Below are positions 1 through 8,058 of a DNA stretch of 64,000 nt, in pieces. The translations under genes were made by a program, and so were the position numbers. Each line of letters begins with the position of its first letter. Positions within the stretch are counted from its first letter, which is position 1. The DNA comes from Vibrio parahaemolyticus (lineage in GTDB: Bacteria; Pseudomonadota; Gammaproteobacteria; Enterobacterales; Vibrionaceae): positions 1,612,001 through 1,676,000 of the forward strand of contig NZ_UHIL01000002.1 of the NCBI RefSeq assembly GCF_900460535.1, given 5' to 3'. The notes under the pieces were generated by a model. It saw nothing but the letters and a program-made list of their open reading frames with translations, ran no database searches and was not told the origin of the DNA.

Positions 1-2
1 TG

Positions 3-953
3 GGTCAGCTTCGCTTAATTGGTGAAGGCGCGGCAGCATTTCTAGAAACATTAGTTCCTGTTGATATTGTGGATCTTGAGTCTGGCAAACAGCGTTATGC
101 GTTCTTCACTAATGAAGAAGGCGGCATTATGGATGACCTAATGGTTGCAAACTTGGGCAATCATCTTTTTGTGGTTGTGAACGCAGCGTGTAAAGAACAA
201 GATATCGCTCACCTAAAAGCGCATCTGCCATCGGGTGTTGAACTAGAAGTCATTGAAGATCGCGCTCTGCTTGCTATTCAAGGCCCTCAAGCGGCGAAGG
301 TGTTAGCACGTTTTGCTCCAGAAGTGGCAGACATGCTGTTCATGGATATTCGTAAAGTGGAGATTCTGGGCGCCGAATGCATTGTTTCTCGTAGTGGCTA
401 CACTGGCGAAGATGGTTACGAGATCTCGGTTCCTGCTGAAAAGGCAGAAGAACTAGCACGTAAACTGACTGCGGAAGAAGAAGTTGAATGGATTGGCCTT
501 GGTGCTCGTGATTCACTTCGTCTTGAGTGTGGTCTTTGCCTATACGGTCATGACTTAGACACAACAACTACGCCTGTAGAAGCGAGCTTGTTATGGGGCA
601 TCCAAAAAGTGCGTCGTGTTGGCGGTGAGCGTGAAGGTGGTTTCCCAGGTGCTGACGTCATTCTAAAGCAGATTGAAACCAAAGATGTTGCACGTAAGCG
701 TGTTGGCCTTGTTGGTCAAACAAAAGCGCCAGTTCGTGAAGGTGTTGAGCTGTTTGATGCTGACGGTGCGAAAATTGGTATCGTAACCAGCGGTACAGCC
801 GGTCCAAACGCAGGTAAGCCAGTATCAATGGGCTATGTGCGTGCCGATCTTGCTGCGATTGGTACAGAGCTGTTCGCAGAAGTGCGTGGAAAAATGCTAC
901 CGATGACGGTTGAAAAAATGCCTTTTGTACCGCAACGGTACTACCGCGGTTAA
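3..953 (+). CDS. gcvT: Aminomethyltransferase GcvT (glycine cleavage T protein), 5' truncated
   Basis: T protein of the glycine cleavage system: it takes the aminomethyl group from lipoylated H protein and forms methylene-tetrahydrofolate plus ammonia in the cytoplasm. The open frame runs from the window edge without a stop, and its first visible residues (GQLRLIGEGAAAFLE) match the N-terminal folate-binding part of GcvT, so the true start lies before the window. An internal GTG at 69 is not the start. Family-typical segments are YTGEDGYE and the GLGARDSLRLECGLCLYG stretch that precedes the C-terminal barrel. It ends at a strong hairpin terminator. The rest of the gcv cluster, if adjacent, is upstream and not visible. 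Confidence 0.93.
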   Translation, partial: GQLRLIGEGAAAFLETLVPVDIVDLESGKQRYAFFTNEEGGIMDDLMVANLGNHLFVVVNAACKEQDIAHLKAHLPSGVELEVIEDRALLAIQGPQAAKVLARFAPEVADMLFMDIRKVEILGAECIVSRSGYTGEDGYEISVPAEKAEELARKLTAEEEVEWIGLGARDSLRLECGLCLYGHDLDTTTTPVEASLLWGIQKVRRVGGEREGGFPGADVILKQIETKDVARKRVGLVGQTKAPVREGVELFDADGAKIGIVTSGTAGPNAGKPVSMGYVRADLAAIGTELFAEVRGKMLPMTVEKMPFVPQRYYRG

Positions 954-970
954 AACTGAATGAAACAAAA

Positions 971-1000
971 ATGCCGAGCTGAATAGCTCGGCATTTTTAT
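971..1000. terminator. Bidirectional terminator between gcvT and the tetR-type gene
   Basis: A perfect 10-bp stem (ATGCCGAGCT, loop GAAT, AGCTCGGCAT at 971-994) has an A tract before it and a T tract after it. It can therefore end transcription of the convergent genes on both sides. Confidence 0.85.
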
Positions 1001-1024
1001 GTCTTCTTTTCGCTTATTGGCTTT

Positions 1025-1750
1025 TTAGTTTACCGCTTCATCGATGGTACAACACATGTCGATAACGATGTCTTCAAGCTTGCTAGGGTGGATCATATCT
1101 TCTTTCGCGATTCTGAATTGCGTCGCCATGATCGTATTAAACAATTCCCAGTGTTTGATCAGCAGTTGTTCACGATTGTCTGCGATATCTGGCCATGTTT
1201 CTTGCATCATTGGAGCAAGGCTGACTGCGCCGTGTGCAAAGATCAACATCTGCCATTTTGATTCCCACTGATCGAATTGTGCTTCTGGGAATTCACTGTT
1301 GTACTGAGCGAAAATGCTCGTGAAAATCTCGGCAAACTCGTCTTTTGACTTTAGGAAGTAGTCAAACAGCGCGTTATCATCTTGTCGGATTGAGTCCGCA
1401 ATCATTTGTACTGGATGAGGGTTCACGAGTGCAAACGCCAACATGCGAACCATAAACAGGTAAATCTTGCGATTTGATGGGGTGTTCTCAGGCATTTCGT
1501 TGATTAGGCCTGCCATATAATTTTGCAGGAACTCATCCATCGCGTCACTCACTGCTTGCCAGATTTTCTCTTTGCTGCCGAAGTGATGACGAATCAAACT
1601 ATGTGATACACCCGCCTTTTCGCTGATGTTTCTTAGCGAGACTCGCTCGTAACCCAGCTCACAAAACATATCTGCAGCGACCTTAAGGATCAGACACTTA
1701 GTTTGTTCTGCGGCTTCAGCGCTACGTCGGCCTTGCTTTCTTACATTCAT
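1025..1750 (-). CDS. TetR/AcrR-family transcriptional regulator
   Basis: A 241-residue one-component repressor. The N-terminal helix-turn-helix (about residues 15-62) is typical of TetR: ILKVAADMFCELGYERVSL then ISEKAGVSHSLIRHHFGSKE. The rest is a helical ligand-binding domain. It is divergent from the RND efflux operon that starts at about 1913, the usual arrangement for a local repressor of a pump that also controls itself. Two nearly identical, inverted 14-bp sites in the shared 160-bp intergenic region (1766-1779 and 1844-1857) are good operator candidates. The ligand is unknown. Confidence 0.88.
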   Translation of the reverse strand: MNVRKQGRRSAEAAEQTKCLILKVAADMFCELGYERVSLRNISEKAGVSHSLIRHHFGSKEKIWQAVSDAMDEFLQNYMAGLINEMPENTPSNRKIYLFMVRMLAFALVNPHPVQMIADSIRQDDNALFDYFLKSKDEFAEIFTSIFAQYNSEFPEAQFDQWESKWQMLIFAHGAVSLAPMMQETWPDIADNREQLLIKHWELFNTIMATQFRIAKEDMIHPSKLEDIVIDMCCTIDEAVN

Positions 1751-1765
1751 AGTTCGATTTTTCCC

Positions 1766-1779
1766 GAATATTAATCAAC
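1766..1779. promoter_or_regulatory. Candidate TetR operator, site 1
   Basis: GAATATTAATCAAC at 1766-1779 is the reverse complement, with one mismatch in 14, of site 2 at 1844-1857. It lies just before the regulator's start codon. Binding is inferred from symmetry and position only. Confidence 0.5.
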
Positions 1780-1843
1780 GTGCCTACTTTTACCAGAAAC
1801 TGAACGCTTTGACTAATTAATTTGCTATCCATGTGGAAAATAT

Positions 1844-1857
1844 GTTGATCAATATTC
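1844..1857. promoter_or_regulatory. Candidate TetR operator, site 2
   Basis: GTTGATCAATATTC lies about 55 bp before the first adaptor gene and pairs as an inverted copy with 1766-1779. With the flanking bases it reads TTGATCAATATTCAA, itself a partial palindrome of the kind TetR dimers bind. Confidence 0.5.
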
Positions 1858-1912
1858 AATTCTGCCTATACTGCACGACTGTGTAGTAAATTTTAAGTCT
1901 ATGGAGAAGCCA

Positions 1913-2986
1913 GTGCGAAAACAAACTATAAAGCACACTTTGATTGGCGCTGTGGTGACGTTAAGTCTCTCTACGTTGCTGACAGGGTGTAATAAAGCCA
2001 TATCAGAACCGGCAGAGCCTTTAATCAAACCCGTTAAATTACTTGCTGTTAAAGATCTTACGGTTGACGACTCTGACGCTTTCCTTGCGCGTATTGATGC
2101 AACGTATCGAGCGCAGTTGTCTTTTCAAGTTGGTGGGGAAGTTGAAAAGCTACTGGTAAGAATGGGACAAGGGGTAGAAAAGGGTGAAGTGCTCGCCACA
2201 CTAGACCCGAAAGATCTGCAATTGGCTTTAGACGCGGCGCAAGCCCAATATGCACTGGCGAAAACTCAGTGGGAAAGAGCAAAAAGTCTGTACAGCAAAA
2301 AACTCATCAGTACCGATAGCTACGATCAAAAAGAAACGCAATACAAAGCAGCGTTGGCAAGTTTTGAACAAGCGAAAACCGATTTGAGCTACACCAAAAT
2401 TCAAGCGCCATTTGACGGTGTGGTGTCGTACACCTACGTGAAGCCTTATCAAGTGGTAGGTGAAAAGCAAGAAATCCTCAATTTGATTGATAACACCACA
2501 CTGGATGTTTCTTTCACTTTGCCCGTTAGTTACGCGGAGTCTGTCTCTCTGTCTGCACTAAAAAACGCAGAGATGTGGGTAACGATGGACAGCGAACCAA
2601 GCAAACGTATTCCGGGTAAGTTCAAAGAAATCTCAACGCAGCCAAACATCGATACCAACAGCTATGAAGCGATTGTGACGATCACTCGGCCAACCGATCG
2701 CAACTTGCTCACTGGGATGACAGGACAAGTACACATTGCTAAGCAAAACAAGTCTAACGCCATGACGTTGCCGACATCGGCTTGGGTAAACAAGCAAGAG
2801 AGCCAAGGTGAAGTTTGGGTGATGGATAGCTCAACGCAACAAGTGAATAAAGTGACATTGTCACTAAATGAAAGTGGCGCGATTGAGTCAGGTTTGGATA
2901 ACAACGACTACGTGGTTATTGCTGGCGTAGAACGATTAGTCGAAGGGCAAGTGGTGAAAGCTTGGATTCGTGAGGAAGGCATTTAA
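1913..2986 (+). CDS. RND efflux periplasmic adaptor (membrane fusion protein) 1
   Basis: First adaptor of a tripartite RND efflux system that links the inner-membrane pump to an outer-membrane channel. The N-terminus is a lipoprotein signal ending in lipobox LLTGC, so it is anchored to the inner membrane. Then come a split lipoyl domain (around FQVGGEVEKLLVRMGQGVEKG and IQAPFDGVVSYTYVKPYQVV) and an alpha-hairpin between them, followed by beta-barrel and membrane-proximal domains. I chose the GTG at 1913 because GGAGAAG lies 4-10 bases before it; an ATG at 1901 is in frame but would overlap that ribosome site. The stop overlaps the next start (TAATG), so translation is coupled. Confidence 0.9.
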   Translation: MRKQTIKHTLIGAVVTLSLSTLLTGCNKAISEPAEPLIKPVKLLAVKDLTVDDSDAFLARIDATYRAQLSFQVGGEVEKLLVRMGQGVEKGEVLATLDPKDLQLALDAAQAQYALAKTQWERAKSLYSKKLISTDSYDQKETQYKAALASFEQAKTDLSYTKIQAPFDGVVSYTYVKPYQVVGEKQEILNLIDNTTLDVSFTLPVSYAESVSLSALKNAEMWVTMDSEPSKRIPGKFKEISTQPNIDTNSYEAIVTITRPTDRNLLTGMTGQVHIAKQNKSNAMTLPTSAWVNKQESQGEVWVMDSSTQQVNKVTLSLNESGAIESGLDNNDYVVIAGVERLVEGQVVKAWIREEGI

Positions 2987-4047
2987 TGAAGCATTCTCTA
3001 TTCGCAGTATCGGCTATCGCATTGGCCGTTCTTACTGGTTGTCAAAGTGATAGCCAAAACGTAGCCGAACAACCGTTGTATGTTTCGACCATTTCAGTTG
3101 ACGCGCCAGTGAAAAGCCAATATCGCGCGTTTAAAGGGCTAGTCGTTCCTGCTGAACAAACACCAATGGCATTTCGTCGCGCCGGTGAAGTTCAACACGT
3201 ACTAGTGAAAGCTGGTGACGTAGTGAAAGAAGGGCAAATGATCGCCAAGCTGGATGACAGTAAAGAAAAGCAAGCGGTAAATGATGCTGAAGCGCAATAC
3301 ACGCTTGCGATTCGCCAGCTTAAACGTGGTGAAGAACTGCACGGTCGCCAAATGATATCCAAAGCAGAACTGGATGAGCTGACCGCAAACAAGGAACTGG
3401 CAGAGGCAAACTTCTATAACGCCACCAACCAGTTGAACTATACGCGTTTATTTGCCCCGTTTGCAGGCAAAGTCTCAGACGTTTTCAAAGAGCGTTTTGA
3501 GCGCGTGGCGATTGGCGAACCAGTACTGAACTTGTATCAAAACGATGTGGTTTATGTGCGTATCGAATTGTCTGACAACGTGTTAGCGATGGTGAACCCA
3601 ACCGCACAAAACATGAGTTATAAGCCGCGTGCGACGTTCTCTGGTATTCCAGCAACGTATGCGCTGGACTATTTAGAGCACACTAGCGAGCCAAACTCAG
3701 AAACACAGACTTATGAGATGTACTTGACCATGCCTCAACCAGAGCAAGAGATTCTTCCGGGCACCAGTGTGAGCGTGATGGTCGATATGATCAAAGCCGG
3801 TATCACTTCTATCGATGGTTACAACATCCCAATGACGGCGCTTCAAGCAGGCAACGATGATAATGAGTTCTTTGTTTGGAAAATGAACAATGACGCTGTC
3901 ACTAAAGTGCCTGTGGCGATTTCACAAGTTAACGGTGAAGGGGCGATTGTCTCATCGGGAATCACTCAAGGTGATGTGTTGGTTAATTCAAACCTGCGTA
4001 AATTACGCGAAGGTAAGCATGTGGATGTTGTGGAGAAGGAACAATAA
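2986..4047 (+). CDS. RND efflux periplasmic adaptor (membrane fusion protein) 2
   Basis: A second, diverged adaptor of the same operon, 353 residues. The signal ends in lipobox VLTGC, so it is also a lipoprotein. The domain order is the same: lipoyl halves (RAGEVQHVLVKAGDVVKEGQ and LFAPFAGKVSDVF), an alpha-hairpin rich in Ala, Glu and Leu, then barrel domains. Two adaptors with one pump are known in Vibrio RND operons such as VexIJK and VmeGHI/VmeTUV; they may form a hetero-hexamer. Start and stop both overlap the neighbours by one base (TAATG), which suggests tight stoichiometric coupling. Confidence 0.9.
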   Translation: MKHSLFAVSAIALAVLTGCQSDSQNVAEQPLYVSTISVDAPVKSQYRAFKGLVVPAEQTPMAFRRAGEVQHVLVKAGDVVKEGQMIAKLDDSKEKQAVNDAEAQYTLAIRQLKRGEELHGRQMISKAELDELTANKELAEANFYNATNQLNYTRLFAPFAGKVSDVFKERFERVAIGEPVLNLYQNDVVYVRIELSDNVLAMVNPTAQNMSYKPRATFSGIPATYALDYLEHTSEPNSETQTYEMYLTMPQPEQEILPGTSVSVMVDMIKAGITSIDGYNIPMTALQAGNDDNEFFVWKMNNDAVTKVPVAISQVNGEGAIVSSGITQGDVLVNSNLRKLREGKHVDVVEKEQ

Positions 4048-7000
4048 TGAACATTGCTGAGTATTCCATTAAGAACAAAGTCATCAGCTGGTTGTTCATT
4101 GTTATTCTTGCTATCGGTGGGGTGACTTCATTCCTAGAGCTTGGTCGATTAGAAGACCCTGCGTTTACGATTAAGGACGCGATGATTGTCGCGACTTATC
4201 CTGGGGCGACCTCCAAAGAAGTGGAAGAAGAATTAACGTATCCGCTTGAGAAAGAGATTCGTAAACTGCCGTACATTGATCGAATCACGTCGACCTCTTC
4301 GAATGGTATGTCGCAGATCATGGTCAGTATGAAGATGGATTACGGCCCAGACGAACTGCCACAGATTTGGGACGAAATGCGCCGTAAAATCAATGATCTG
4401 CAACCAACTTTACCGCAAGGTGTTCAATCTCTGCAGATTATTGATGACTTCGGTGACGTGTACGGTGTGATGTTGATGCTGACGGGCGACGATTACGACT
4501 ATGTCGAGCTCAAACGCTATGCCGACCACCTACGACGCGAAATCGAACTGGTTGATGGCGTGGGCAAAGTAGACATTGCAGGTGACCAGCAAGAGATGTT
4601 GTTCGTTGAAATCTCGCTTGACCGCCTTGCGTCTCTGAATCTCGACATGAACGTTGTTTCTGGCTTGCTTAACCAACAAAACAACGTGGTTTCGGCTGGC
4701 GAAGTTATGGTGAATGGTGAAAGCCTCGTCATTCGTCCTAGCGGTACGCTGAATACAGTTCAAGCGTTAGAAAACCTGATCATTCACGGTCGTGATACGG
4801 GTAATTTGATTCGCTTAAAAGACGTTGCGACGATCACCCGAAGTATTCAAGAAAAGCCGGGTAACATGATTTTGTTTAACGGCAAGAAAGCAATCAACAT
4901 CGGTATTTCGTTTGCGTCTGGCGTTAACGTAGTGGAAGTAGGTGAGCGCCTTAACGCTGAGTTAAGCAGTTTAGAGTCCATCAAACCTGCGGGTTTGGAC
5001 ATGAGCTATTTCTACAACCAAGCGCAAGAAGTCGATGATTCTGTCAAAGCGTTTGTGATCAGCTTAGCTGAGGCGGTAGCCATCGTAATTATTGTGCTGT
5101 TGTTCACTATGGGCTTACGTAGTGGCGTGATCATTGGTGTGGTACTTCTGTTGACGGTGTTTGGTACGTTCATATTGATGAATTACAACAACATAGAACT
5201 TCATCGGATTTCGCTCGGTGCGTTGATCATCGCATTGGGTATGTTGGTGGACAACGCGATTGTTGTGGTTGAAGGTATTCTGGTTGGCCTGAAGAAAGGG
5301 CGCACAAAGGTTCAAGCTGCCGTTGATATTGTGAAACAAACACAGTGGCCTTTGCTTGGCGCGACAGTAATCGCAATTACCGCGTTTGCACCAATCGGCT
5401 TATCTCAGGACGCAACTGGCGAATTCATGGGCTCACTCTTCTGGGTGTTGTGTTTTTCATTGTTCTTGAGCTGGGTTACGGCAATTACACTCACGCCTTT
5501 CTTAGCAGACCTGCTTCTAAAAGAAGAAGAGAAAGACACGAACGGTGAAGACGAAGACCCTTACAAAGGCTGGTTGTTCGTTGTATTTGGCGCGTTGCTT
5601 AAATTCTCGTTACGTTTTCGTTGGATGACGGTCGCTGCGATGGTGGCGTTGTTAGTGGGTGCCGTTATTGCGTTTGGCAATGTGAAGCAGCAATTCTTCC
5701 CACCTTCGAATACGCCGATGTTCTACGTTGATATGTGGATGCCAGAAGGTACGGATATCCGTCAGACCATTAAGCAAGCGGAAAAAGTAGAAAGCTATAT
5801 TCGTCAGCAAGATGACATCGATTTTGTCTCGGTTTCGATTGGCCAAGGTCTACAACGTTTTGCATTGACGTACCAACCGGAGAAAAGCTACGAGGCTTAC
5901 GCTCAGTTCCAAGTGCGAACAACTGACCGTGACAATATGTTCAAGCTGCTTCACAAGCTGGATGACAATTTAGCTAAAACGTTCGATGAGCCTACATTCC
6001 AGTTCAAACTGATGGAATTTGGCCCGTCTCCAGCGTCTAAAATTGAAGCACGTATTACTGGCCCAGATCCGAAAGTGTTGCGAGAACTAGCGGTTCAGGT
6101 GGAAGACATTCTTCACACAGATCCAGGGGCGAGAAACATTCGCCACGATTGGCGTGAAAGAACGAAAGAACTTGTGCCCGTCTTCAACGAATCCAAAGCG
6201 CGTCGCCTTGGTATTTCGAAAGAAGATCTATCAAGTACGCTGCAAATGGCGTTTGGCGGCAGCACGTTTGGTGTTCTGCGTGACGGAACTCATACGTTAC
6301 CTATTATGATGCGTCTACCTGAAGCGGAGCGTGTGGACTTTGAATCGCTACAAAACGTGAAGATTTGGAGCCCGTCATTACAAACGTACATTCCTGTCGA
6401 TCAAATCATTGATGGTGTCGAACTAGATTGGAGTGAGCCTCTGATCCAACGCCGAGACAGAAAACGTACCTTAACGGTGTTGGCTGACCACGATGTATTG
6501 AGTGATGATACGGCGGCAAGTTTGTTTGCTCGTGTACAACCAAAAGTGATGGCTTTACACATCCCTGAAGGGTACGAAATTACTTGGGGTGGGGAATACG
6601 AATCATCGAAAGATGCGCAAGAAGGGCTATTTGGTTCTCTGCCAATGGGCTACTTGCTGATGTTCATCATCACCATTTTACTGTTTAACTCAATCAAAAA
6701 ACCGTTGGTGATTTGGTTTACGGTTCCGCTTTCCATTATTGGTGTGGCGTTCGGTCTACTGACAACTAACATGCCATTCAGCTTCACTGCATTCCTTGGA
6801 TTGCTGAGCTTGAGCGGGATGATTTTGAAAAACGGCATTGTGTTACTTGATCAAATTAACTTGGAATTAGAGTCTGGCAAAGATCCGTATCTTGCGATTG
6901 TAGATAGCGCGATCAGCCGTGTGCGTCCAGTAAGCATGGCGGCGCTGACAACGATTCTAGGGATGATTCCACTCGTGTTTGACGCCTTCTTTGGCTCAAT

Positions 7001-7106
7001 GGCGATTACGATTATGGCAGGTCTTGGTTTTGCAACGGTACTAACATTGATTGTTGTACCAGTAATGTTTGCGATTCTATTTAGGATTAAACCGGCCACT
7101 GCATAA
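4047..7106 (+). CDS. RND efflux inner-membrane pump
   Basis: Proton-driven drug or metabolite exporter of the AcrB/HAE1 type, 1019 residues, with the expected 12 membrane helices in two halves and large periplasmic loops. TM4 carries GMLVDNAIVVVEG: the first proton-relay aspartate is kept, while the second (Asp408 in AcrB) is Asn, a common variant in RND subgroups with paired adaptors. TM1 begins IKNKVISWLFIVILAIGG. No outer-membrane factor gene follows, so it probably borrows a TolC-type channel from elsewhere. The operon ends at a strong terminator at 7141. The substrate cannot be read from the sequence. Confidence 0.93.
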   Translation: MNIAEYSIKNKVISWLFIVILAIGGVTSFLELGRLEDPAFTIKDAMIVATYPGATSKEVEEELTYPLEKEIRKLPYIDRITSTSSNGMSQIMVSMKMDYGPDELPQIWDEMRRKINDLQPTLPQGVQSLQIIDDFGDVYGVMLMLTGDDYDYVELKRYADHLRREIELVDGVGKVDIAGDQQEMLFVEISLDRLASLNLDMNVVSGLLNQQNNVVSAGEVMVNGESLVIRPSGTLNTVQALENLIIHGRDTGNLIRLKDVATITRSIQEKPGNMILFNGKKAINIGISFASGVNVVEVGERLNAELSSLESIKPAGLDMSYFYNQAQEVDDSVKAFVISLAEAVAIVIIVLLFTMGLRSGVIIGVVLLLTVFGTFILMNYNNIELHRISLGALIIALGMLVDNAIVVVEGILVGLKKGRTKVQAAVDIVKQTQWPLLGATVIAITAFAPIGLSQDATGEFMGSLFWVLCFSLFLSWVTAITLTPFLADLLLKEEEKDTNGEDEDPYKGWLFVVFGALLKFSLRFRWMTVAAMVALLVGAVIAFGNVKQQFFPPSNTPMFYVDMWMPEGTDIRQTIKQAEKVESYIRQQDDIDFVSVSIGQGLQRFALTYQPEKSYEAYAQFQVRTTDRDNMFKLLHKLDDNLAKTFDEPTFQFKLMEFGPSPASKIEARITGPDPKVLRELAVQVEDILHTDPGARNIRHDWRERTKELVPVFNESKARRLGISKEDLSSTLQMAFGGSTFGVLRDGTHTLPIMMRLPEAERVDFESLQNVKIWSPSLQTYIPVDQIIDGVELDWSEPLIQRRDRKRTLTVLADHDVLSDDTAASLFARVQPKVMALHIPEGYEITWGGEYESSKDAQEGLFGSLPMGYLLMFIITILLFNSIKKPLVIWFTVPLSIIGVAFGLLTTNMPFSFTAFLGLLSLSGMILKNGIVLLDQINLELESGKDPYLAIVDSAISRVRPVSMAALTTILGMIPLVFDAFFGSMAITIMAGLGFATVLTLIVVPVMFAILFRIKPATA

Positions 7107-7140
7107 GGACTCCTGACTTATCTAAGTCAGCTTCCTGCCT

Positions 7141-7171
7141 AGCCCTGAGGGATTTCCTCAGGGCTTTTTTC
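7141..7171 (+). terminator. Terminator of the RND operon
   Basis: A perfect 10-bp stem (AGCCCTGAGG / CCTCAGGGCT, loop GATTT) is followed by seven T on the + strand. Confidence 0.88.
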
Positions 7172-7174
7172 GTT

Positions 7175-7750
7175 TTAGAACTTGTAAGAAACACCAGCGT
7201 AAAGCGAGCCGATCATGATGGTTAAGTCATCGTAAGTTTCGTCAATTACAAATGTGTCTACTTCATAAGCGATGCGGAAATTCAGATTCTCGATCGCTTT
7301 AGGTGAGTATTCGCCACCAACACCTGCACGGAATGACGTTTCTGCTTTTGACGAAGAGCCAAAATCAAGTTCGGTACGACCAAGGCCGACCGTCGCAAAC
7401 GGACGCCAGCCACTGTCAAAGGTGTAACCTAGGTTCGCCATTAGAGCGATGTTTTCAGGTTTTACCATTGTGCGTGGTGCATCTTCAAACTTGTCAAAAA
7501 TATCACCGTAGCGTGTGTATTGCGCTTCGATTGCGACGATACGGTTGAACTGGTAACCGCCAAACAGTTTGTATGTGGAGTCGTTAGAATCCAGATTAAC
7601 CGCATACGGCCAAACACTGTCGTCATAGACAGTTGTAACCCCGATACCACCACCAAGGTAAAAGCCTGATACGTCTTTTTTCTCGACATCAGTTTGATTT
7701 GCTTGCGCGAATGCTGAAACAGCAGCTAACAAAAGGACAGCTTTTTTCAT
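7175..7750 (-). CDS. Small outer-membrane beta-barrel protein (OmpA/OmpX-like fold)
   Basis: A 191-residue precursor with signal peptide MKKAVLLLAAVSAFAQA and a mature region of alternating aromatic strands, ending VSYKF with the terminal Phe read by the BAM complex. Segments such as FYLGGGIGVTTVYDD, KLFGGYQFNRIVAIEAQY and FRAGVGGEYSPK fit the outer-membrane beta-barrel domain of 8-stranded proteins. It has no OmpA-type peptidoglycan domain. It is a single gene convergent with the RND operon. Function is unknown; it could be an adhesin-like or structural protein. Confidence 0.8.
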   Translation of the reverse strand: MKKAVLLLAAVSAFAQANQTDVEKKDVSGFYLGGGIGVTTVYDDSVWPYAVNLDSNDSTYKLFGGYQFNRIVAIEAQYTRYGDIFDKFEDAPRTMVKPENIALMANLGYTFDSGWRPFATVGLGRTELDFGSSSKAETSFRAGVGGEYSPKAIENLNFRIAYEVDTFVIDETYDDLTIMIGSLYAGVSYKF

Positions 7751-7960
7751 GTGTAATTAACTATATTATTTTGATTAAAACGAAGTGAAATATAAGAGGC
7801 TTTATCTGCATTTGGGATTTTTCATCGGCTACTTGAAAAAACACAAGTCACCGAAGCGTTAGTTAAGCAAATAAGTCGCACCTCTCATGCGTGCAGCATA
7901 ACGAGTCAAAAAGTAAAGGTTAAGTATCGAAATGTATGGTTTTGTCAGAAGAGGGGAAAT

Positions 7961-7996
7961 AAAAAACACCTCCCTTAACCGGAATTTAAGGGAGGT
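7961..7996 (-). terminator. Terminator of the fruBKA operon
   Basis: A perfect 12-bp stem (CACCTCCCTTAA 7967-7978 and its complement 7985-7996, six-base loop) is followed on the minus strand by six T. It lies about 60 bp beyond the fruA stop. Confidence 0.9.
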
Positions 7997-8024
7997 GCTG
8001 AATGCCAAATCGAGGGTGGCATTG

Positions 8025-8053
8025 TTAATTGCTTAAGTGTTAATTGCTTAAGT
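8025..8053. repeat. 15-bp tandem repeat just beyond the fruA stop
   Basis: TTAATTGCTTAAGTG is followed at once by TTAATTGCTTAAGT. Two copies only; probably a small slippage duplication. Confidence 0.7.
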
Positions 8054-8058
8054 TTTGC

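Larger units (their letters stand above)
7751..8058. other. Intergenic region between the outer-membrane gene and fruA
   Basis: About 200 AT-rich bases upstream of the outer-membrane gene presumably hold its minus-strand promoter; I cannot pick one with confidence. The right part holds the fruA terminator and a short tandem repeat, listed separately. No ORF here looks real. Confidence 0.6.

Noticed and set aside
340..567. Many antisense and out-of-frame ORFs of 60-150 codons (for example 340-567, 5345-5548, 33711-34121)
   Set aside because: They lie inside strongly supported genes, lack ribosome sites and have compositions expected of shadow frames.
69..953. GTG at 69 as the start of gcvT
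   Set aside because: The frame is open to the window edge and the upstream residues match GcvT, so the gene is truncated by the window rather than starting at 69.
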